This document shows positions 57,572-64,000 of a stretch of DNA of 64,000 bases, piece by piece. Both the position numbers and the translations under genes were made by a program. Position 1 is the first letter of the stretch; each line of letters opens with the position of its first letter. The notes under the pieces are model-generated. The model made no database searches and was not told the DNA's origin. It saw only the letters and a program-made list of their open reading frames with translations. The stretch is from contig CAWUHX010000316.1 of assembly GCA_963922205.1 (NCBI GenBank), forward strand, positions 124,001-188,000, read 5' to 3'. Origin of the DNA: Romanomermis culicivorax. Its lineage: Eukaryota > Nematoda > Enoplea > Mermithida > Mermithidae.

Positions 57572-58394
57572 GTTGCCATGCAGGACTAAGCATTGCGGAG
57601 CGAGATCTGTCATCAATTTGATTGGTCAAAAATTTATCGACTTTTTATTCGTTTACTGTACTTATAAAAAACATGACGATCATTTTCAAAATATCACAAG
57701 AAAATTGAACTGGTAATTATATCTAAATTTTTAAAACTTTCTAGATTACGCGCAGCTTGTGGTAATTTGTATATGTGTATACCTCATTCCCTACTTGCGA
57801 ATCAACAATTAAACTGCTATATGTGTATACTTTATTCCGTCATGAGAACCAACTGTTTCAATACATTGACTATAACAACTGAATCACAGAAATGCAACAA
57901 AATTTATAATGGTTGGCTGCGCTTGTTTAGCAGTTTCTTAACTCTGCAGCTATTCTACTGGGCATAAACTATTTTCTTTTTTTAAATGTTGTTTTTCTTG
58001 CGATACTGGTCTTCCTTTTAATCGAAGAACGACGTTGAGCTTGTAAATTCTAAATAACAAAACTGGTTGTGTAATAGTAAATGTAGGTTTTCTGCTTTTG
58101 AAGAAAATAAAGAGAAAAACTGAAAATTTTAACAGGCACATACTTTGTTGGGTATAACTCGGGCTGTAGTACAAAATTGTTTAGATCGCAGTTGATTTTG
58201 ACGATTCTCAATACCATGGTTGATGTATACGTTGTTAAACATGGATTGGATTCATATTCGTCTATTTGATTGCTCGATGAAGAATCAGCTGAATTGCTTA
58301 AAATAAGTAATTTGGATAGAAAATTTTGCACTGCTAATATCAATTTAATCTGAAGTTTGTGGACTATGTCCATGAAAGTCGCATAACAGAATCA

Positions 58395-58804
58395 CACATG
58401 TAACGGAGCCCTGAAGTCTGGGGGGGGGGGTCGGACGTCTTTCTTGGGCCGGGGGTCAGTAATTCCGAAATTTTGGGAGGAGGGGTCTCTCAGGGAAAAA
58501 AATCGATTTTTTTCTTGAAAAAAGTCGGAAAAATAGTTCAAAAAATTATAATTTTTTTCTAAAAAGACTGAAAACAGTGTTCGTGGTGCTAAGTGCCCAG
58601 AAAATTCTCATTTTCGACCATTCTTTTTTCGAAAATTGACATTTTTCATCAAAAAATTGACATTTTTCAGTATTTTTCCGACCAAAAGTATGGGGGTCCC
58701 TACTGCTATCATACGGCTGGCCATAAAATTAGAAAATCCTAGAGGGACGGTTGCCCAATGGCTTGCCATATGGTCGACAATTTCTGTGGGGCCTATAGCA
58801 CAAC
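58395..58804. mobile_element. CATACATGTA MITE, right-truncated
   Basis: Starts CACATGTAACGGAGCC and follows the 28,417-28,857 copy to CCTATAGCAC, then breaks off. The usual GGCGCGAAGCGCC hairpin is mutated here (GGTGCTAAGTGCCC). Confidence 0.75.
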
Positions 58805-58938
58805 TGCAAAAGCTGAACTATAAAATTCAATGCAGTTAGTTGCATTCACGTAAAAATTCAAAAAATATTTTATGTCAAGTTTAAAACACAATGCTATATA
58901 ATGAGAAAACAAAACATTGAAAAATCATTACTTTCGAA

Positions 58939-59696
58939 TAGGGATGCAACGAGTACTCGGACTCGAGACTCGGTATTACTCGGTATTTTTCCAGACTCGG
59001 ACTCGGACTCGGACTCGAATAAAAAATTTCTCCAGACTCGGACTCGGACTCGAATAAGTTTTTTTGCCAGACTCGGACTCGGACTCGAATAAAATTTGTA
59101 TCAGACTCAGAGTTTTTACTCAAAAATGTAAATTTTTTTGAAAATTTTAGTTTAGTAAACTCAATTTATCACCAATTTTATTTTAGTTTGCAAAACTTAA
59201 CAGACCAACGTTGCATAGATGGCTATATTTCGATCAAAGTCAGATTGTATTTCAAAAACAAAAGTTTTTCGCATAAATCCCCAGCCAGACGAGAGCGCAG
59301 ATCATTGTAAACCAATCCTGCGCCGCTGAAGAGCTGCTCGGATGGGACACTCGTTGGGGGCGCAGCTAGGAACCGGCGAGCAAGTGTACTAAGCAAAGGA
59401 AACCGTCGCTTATTTTCCAACCACCATTGTAGCTTGTCTTCTTGAACAGGGATACGCCGTAGTGCAAATTTTACTTTTCTGCGTATCTATATATACTTGG
59501 ACTCGGGACTCGGATTCGTTATTACTCGTCATTTTTCCAGACTCGGACTCGGACTCGGATAAATTTTTTTTGCAGACTCGGACTCGGATAAATTTTTTTG
59601 ACAGACTCGGACTCGGACTCGGATAAATTTTTTTGACAGACTCGGACTCGGACTCGGACTCGTATAACTGAAAATCCCAGACTCGTTGCATCCCTA
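58939..59696 (-). mobile_element. hAT element with GACTCG hexamer arrays
   Basis: TIRs TAGGGATGCAACGAGT / GACTCGTTGCATCCCTA, perfect 8-bp TSD CTTTCGAA (58931-58938, 59697-59704). Clusters of GACTCG repeats at both ends point the same way, separated by ~35-bp AT spacers. Encodes one dimerisation fragment on the minus strand; 758 bp. Confidence 0.95.
59223..59420 (-). pseudogene. hAT C-terminal dimerisation fragment
   Basis: Reads FLAAPPTSVPSEQLFSGAG and CEKLLFLKYN, a typical hATC block, without the rest of the transposase. Confidence 0.85.
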
Positions 59697-60418
59697 CTTT
59701 CGAACATCATGCACAACATTTTTTTCAAGATTATCTTCAAAAAAATCAAGATGTAATCTTGAAAAAATAGAGATCCCATCTTGAAAAAAATCAAGATCCT
59801 ATCCCGAAGAAAATTCAAGATAGGCAGCTCATCAAAGAATGAAAATTTCTGAAACTAGCTCTGCCTCCTAATGCACAGGTGCACATAAGCGGGGTAGGGG
59901 GTAAACCATCCTGCCTGAGACCCTGGACATCCCCTGGCTCGGAAAAAATCGTCAAACATCCTCCTGAAGGTTTTCCAAGAGTTCTTTTGATGAATTTATC
60001 TATATTTTGTATGAGAAACATGATTGTGGAACCTTATTTATTTCTCACATCACATCCATCGATACAAAGTCCAAGGACCCCTCAGGAAAATTCAAACCGT
60101 GTCTGCTCCTGCTTCAATGTTTATATATACGAGAACGCTTCAAAGTAGATTTTTGAGGTCACAGCTTGCTGGCAGAGTACATCCTTGGGTTTTACAACGG
60201 GTAGCTGTGTGGATATTCTACCTGCTCACGAAAATTTGGATCCTTCTATATTACTGCATTTTGCGTGAAAAGCAAGCATTTTCGACGTTTTTTCGAAAAA
60301 TCTTATACTTAAATAGAAATTCAGTTCTCCTTTCCAAACATGACGCATCTTGAAATTTTTACGAAGCGTCTTTGAATTTTTGCGCTTCATCTTAAAAAAC
60401 TATGCGTCACTTTCGGAG

Positions 60419-61251
60419 CACTGTTTTTTTCGCTGTGGGCCTTTCCACCAAATCAAAATTTTTTTCATCATATTCCCGAAGTCGTTTTTCGCTTAAAAAT
60501 GCTCACAGATGCTATTTAGTGTTTTTGAGCTTTTTCAAGTCTTCTGGTGTTTTTAGAACCGTTAATCCATTGAATGTGAGCAAAAAATTGAAATTTTCGA
60601 GTTTAAAGTCTAATCTATACAAGCATTGAGGAACAAACTTGCCAGCAAACTATCCAAGAGCATAATGACTTTGAATTACACGAGAAATCGACGGTTAAAA
60701 CCTCTATGATGACAAGTTATAGCCCAAAAAAGATGCGCTGGAGAAATTTTTTGGGTCCTGCGACGCTGGAAAATCAATTTTCCGAGCATTAAGTTCAAGA
60801 ATTAGATTCGAATTTAGTGTTCAAAAGTCGTAATTTCTATAATTTTATTTGAAAAATTAGAAACCAACTTAGTCGCAAATATGTGAGTAAGAAAAGTATA
60901 AATTTCCGAAAGATGCTTCCATGAAGCTCTTGAATTGATGTTAGGAATCAAATAATCGCATCAAAAAGCTTAGAGACTTGACGTATTGATCTTCCTCGAA
61001 AACTGTGTCAAGAAAAAATTGTGAATCTTTATTAGAAATTATGATGAAATATTGAAGATTGCCAATGAAAACATGAGATAATACGTTTAAGATGATGAAA
61101 ACTATTATAGATTAAGTGATAAATGAAGGAAGACATGCTAAAAGCCGCGTCTGAGCTAGATAGTACATAATAATAATGAATTAAATTTATAACCGAAAAT
61201 TTTGAGATTATGGCCTCCTAAAACGCACCAAAATGCATGAAAAAAACAGTG
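60419..61251. mobile_element. hairpin-word hAT-type element, word largely lost
   Basis: Ends CACTGTTTTTTTCGCTG and ATGAAAAAAACAGTG; flanks TTTCGGAG / TTTCGAAG (7/8). Body of the ~1-kb family; the CCGG hairpin is deleted (TTTATAACCGAAAATTTTGAG). Confidence 0.8.
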
Positions 61252-61891
61252 TTTCGAAGGTACCTGACGGTTTTTTCAAGTGGTAAACGAATTTCTCAAA
61301 AGGCCCTTCTTATATTCCGTAAATTTATCTTTGGAACTTTTAAACCTTTGGATCTACTCTCAAATTTTCCGCTTCGACGACAATATAAATACATCATGCC
61401 GGTTTTGTTTCCTTCGTGCAAAACAAATTCGAAACGTTTTCCTTTTTCGACTTCGGAACGCCAATTTTCAAAACAAGCCTTTAGTTGAAAATTTGTAATT
61501 TCGAATGGTAATTTTCAAATCATGGTCGTTCTTTAAATGTTGACGAGGGGGCATGTACTTAAATTTCTGAGCGCATTCCACACTGACGCGTAATTTTTCT
61601 TCTTCTGAGGATAATGTTCGTTGATGCCGAGCTACAATTGACCGAACTGGAAAAGAAAGTTTCGCATGTTCCGCACTTGAACGGTTTGCTTGCCTAAAAA
61701 ATAAAACAAATAACTCTAAGTTAATTGCAGCTGAATGCAAAACAGGTAATAAACAAACTACACAAAAAACAATCATTTGTTATTCGAATTGACTACAGTA
61801 AACGATAAAAAATCGATAAATTTCTCGACCAATCAAATTGATGACAGATCTCGCTCCACAATGCTTAGTCCAGGCAGGCAGGCAAGTTCAC

Positions 61892-62908
61892 CACCGTTTT
61901 TTTCCTCAAATGGGGTGCTTTGAGGAAAAAAATTTCGAAATGAGAAAAAAAATTTTAGGTATGGTTCTCATTGAGGAAAAAATTTTGGGGAATTCAAAAC
62001 CGAAAAGATGCGTTTTGGTGGACTTTAAAGGGTCAAAATCTCAAAATTTACCGGCGCTTCGCGCCGGTCGTGGGTATAATCTTAACTATTTTCTATCAGG
62101 CGCGGCCGTTAGCATATCTACTTCGACTTACCAATTAATACTCTACAGTTTCCATTAATCAAGTTAGCTCGTTTCATTTTCTAATCGTTAACAGTCCATT
62201 ATGTCGCCCAAAATTGAGATTTTTCATCAATTCTCTCAATTTTTCCTCTCGATGCCTAGAATTTTTTAAACGTTTGCAACCTGGACTTCGTTTATTGAAG
62301 ATGGAAATTGAAGAAATCATTCTAGACTGCGATTTTAGGACTTCAATTCATGAATATCTGTTGGAGAAATTTATTTTCTTGCGTTTTAGAATATAAAAAC
62401 CCGAAAATTTTTCCGGCGCTCGGCGCCGGAATGGGGAACAGATTACAGTTCATCAGTTTAATTTTAATTTATTTCTCAACGTTGTGAAGATTCATTTTCC
62501 AGCGTTTTAGAAAGTGAATATTCAAAAAAATTTTCTGCGCTCTGCGCCAGATCAAGAGCTAAATAAAATTGGATGATTATAATCGGAACCACTGATATGT
62601 CAATAGAGCGGATAAATTCCTGAGAACTTTATCGTTAACATGCTTCACCTGCTCCTGTAGAACACCAATATATTCTTCATGAGCTCATTTTTAACAAACA
62701 TAACCAGAATTTTCTCAATTTTTTTCTCATTTCTGCAGGTTTCTGACTCCAAATACAACTAAATGCTTGAGTATGCTCCTAAAATGCATAAAAAAGCATC
62801 CGTAGCCACTTTATAAGCGTTTTTAAAAATGAGGAAAATTTTTGGAAAATGAAAAAAATTTTGGGTCCGGTTCTCATGTGGAAAAAATCTTCGAGGAAAA
62901 AAACGGTG
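61892..62908. mobile_element. hairpin-word hAT-type element, TTCCTC word
   Basis: Ends CACCGTTTTTTTCCTCAAA and TCGAGGAAAAAAACGGTG; flanks AAGTTCAC / CTGTTCAC (6/8). Two CCGGCGC..GCGCCGG hairpins (~62,050, ~62,415). Related to 3,830-4,777. Confidence 0.85.
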
Positions 62909-62945
62909 CTGTTCACAGTTTTTTCCTCAATCGACCATTTTTGAG

Positions 62946-63138
62946 CATACCTGTACTTGGGGGGGGGGACCCCCCAACTTGGCCAACCATATACCTAACC
63001 ACCCCAGTTTGGAAAAAATTAGCAAAAAAGTGTATGTTTTTTGGCATTTTTGGGAAAAATTTCGACTTTTTTCGACCCCCTCCCCCCAATTTTCGGATTT
63101 ACTCCCCTCCCCAACTGGTCGAACATTTTACATGTATG
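62946..63138. mobile_element. CATACCTGTA MITE
   Basis: 193 bp, ends CATACCTGTACTTGG and TTACATGTATG, perfect 8-bp TSD TTTTTGAG (62938-62945, 63139-63146). Confidence 0.9.
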
Positions 63139-63290
63139 TTTTTGAGGAACTTCTTTTGAAATTGAGAAAAATTTTTTTGTACTTAGGCACCAATTTGAGG
63201 AAAATTTTTTTGATAGTTTCCTGTTTAGAGGTGCATTTTACGGCCCATATCTGTACATACCTGTAAGAGGTCCGACCAGTTGGGGGGGGG

Positions 63291-64000
63291 CAGGGTTGGG
63301 AAAAAATCCATTTTCAAAATTTAGAATTTGGGTTTATTAGGGTTTTTTTGGGTTTCTTAGGGTTTTTGGGGTTTTTCTGGGTTTAATCAGGGTTTTTTTT
63401 ATTTCAGAATTGTGGATCTGAATTAAGTATTAAAAAAATACAACATCCCTAAACTTTTACTATTCGTGAAGCAAAACATTTTCAGATCATTTATCCTGAT
63501 TTTAAGCAAAAATACACAGATTCTTCATCATAACAAATAAAATCATATGCTAATGCACCATAAAGAAAATTTTTGGCATTGAATTTTATGAAGATTAGCT
63601 TTTCGATTGATGAAGATGACAATCGATTATGCAAATGCAACTTGTTGTGAACAAAGCCAAATGTTGAAAAATAACGTTCTGGACACCAGAATGGAAAACA
63701 CCTGATTATAACATGACAAAAAAATTTTGCTTGCTTTCTTAAAAAACGTACTCTCGGCAATTTTTTGGAACAAAGGTCACGTTTTGCTTTCCAACAACCA
63801 ATGTTGCATAGCAGATTTTTGGTCACTCTCTAGCATTTTGTAACGAAACGTATTTTTTCTTCATCTTCACTTGCTAAGATCTTTTAGTCATTGAGTTGTT
63901 TGAAAATTGTGATTCTGCATGGTGAAAAAAGTTTGATGCTTCTTTCTTCAACATTCATACTGCTTAGAGCCATTCAACCAGCATTACTTGGCGGTCCATT
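63291..64000 (-). mobile_element. hAT transposon, CAGGGTTGGGAA end, continues past window
   Basis: Left end CAGGGTTGGGAAAAAATCC with GGGTTTTT words, inserted in the G-run of a CATACCTGTA MITE end that starts at 63,256. Minus-strand frames encode a dimerisation region. The right end is outside. Confidence 0.75.
63491..63826 (-). pseudogene. hAT C-terminal dimerisation fragment, diverged
   Basis: Reads PERYFSTFGFVHNKLH, NRLSSSSIEKLIFIKFN, corresponding to the hATC block at 55,113-55,349 but diverged. Upstream minus-strand sequence runs on towards the window end. Confidence 0.7.

Larger units (their letters stand above)
57583..61871. mobile_element. 4.3-kb DNA transposon with ~47-bp TIRs
   Basis: GGACTAAGCATTGCGGAGCG at the left and its inverse CGCTCCACAATGCTTAGTCC at the right, extended inward through ATCTGTCATCAATTTGATTGG. 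Flanks GCCATGCA / GGCAGGCA (6/8). Nested inside are a MITE (58,395), a hAT (58,939) and a hairpin-word element (60,419). Short frames next to the right TIR (61,237-61,776) have no assignable family. Confidence 0.7.

Noticed and set aside
58881-59818. Frames encoding RVRVRV, SESES or SPSPS repeats
   Set aside because: Produced by GACTCG hexamer arrays of the hAT element; all frames are open because the unit is a 6-mer.

Overview
This window looks like nuclear DNA of an AT-rich, transposon-laden invertebrate. The genes have many introns with GT..AG borders, and several acceptors end in TTTTCAG or TTTCTTAG. A nematode-like animal is one possibility, but the species cannot be fixed from the sequence alone. 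I see no bacterial operons, ribosomal RNA genes or CRISPR arrays.

Two host genes can be reconstructed, both on the + strand. (1) The 3' half of an AF10/AF17 (MLLT10/MLLT6; Drosophila Alhambra; C. elegans ZFP-1) chromatin cofactor occupies eight exons from about 9,428 to 20,147. It carries the octapeptide-motif/leucine-zipper region that recruits DOT1L in the human proteins. The N-terminal PHD-finger exons are not here and should lie upstream. (2) A complete REEP1-4-type ER-shaping protein (TB2/DP1/HVA22 family) has four coding exons from 32,859 to 51,360. Its last intron is about 17 kb. Every splice junction I propose keeps the reading frame.

Nearly everything else is mobile DNA, much of it nested, and many copies still show target-site duplications (TSDs). 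hAT-type elements with 8-bp TSDs dominate. They include ~0.4-1.2 kb non-coding elements whose ends read CAGTG/CACTG/CAGGG plus a T-run followed by a variable hairpin word; short G/C-tract MITEs with CATACCTGTA or CATACATGTA ends; and decayed elements that keep BED-finger, LDPRF or C-terminal dimerisation fragments. Other elements are a PIF/Harbinger relic (1,692-3,212), a MULE-like element with tandem-repeat inverted arms (49,046-50,540), two non-LTR retrotransposons (26.2-27.8 kb and 46.2-47.8 kb), a pogo/Tigger-like relic split by other insertions (34.2-38.1 kb), and a foldback structure (41,468-44,563) enclosing four exact 229-bp tandem units of a tRNA-like SINE.

Layout: 1-9.4 kb, nested DNA transposons; 9.4-20.1 kb, AF10 exons with element-filled introns; 20.1-32.8 kb, intergenic, with G/C-tract MITEs, a hAT relic and a LINE inside another element; 32.9-34.1 kb, REEP exons 1-3; 34.1-51.1 kb, the giant REEP intron; 51.1-51.4 kb, the REEP last exon; 51.4-64 kb, intergenic with stacked hAT-type elements. 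The two genes show no functional link beyond being neighbours. The most unusual signal is the recurring architecture of transposon ends: identical outer TIRs followed by family-specific hairpin words or short tandem repeats.
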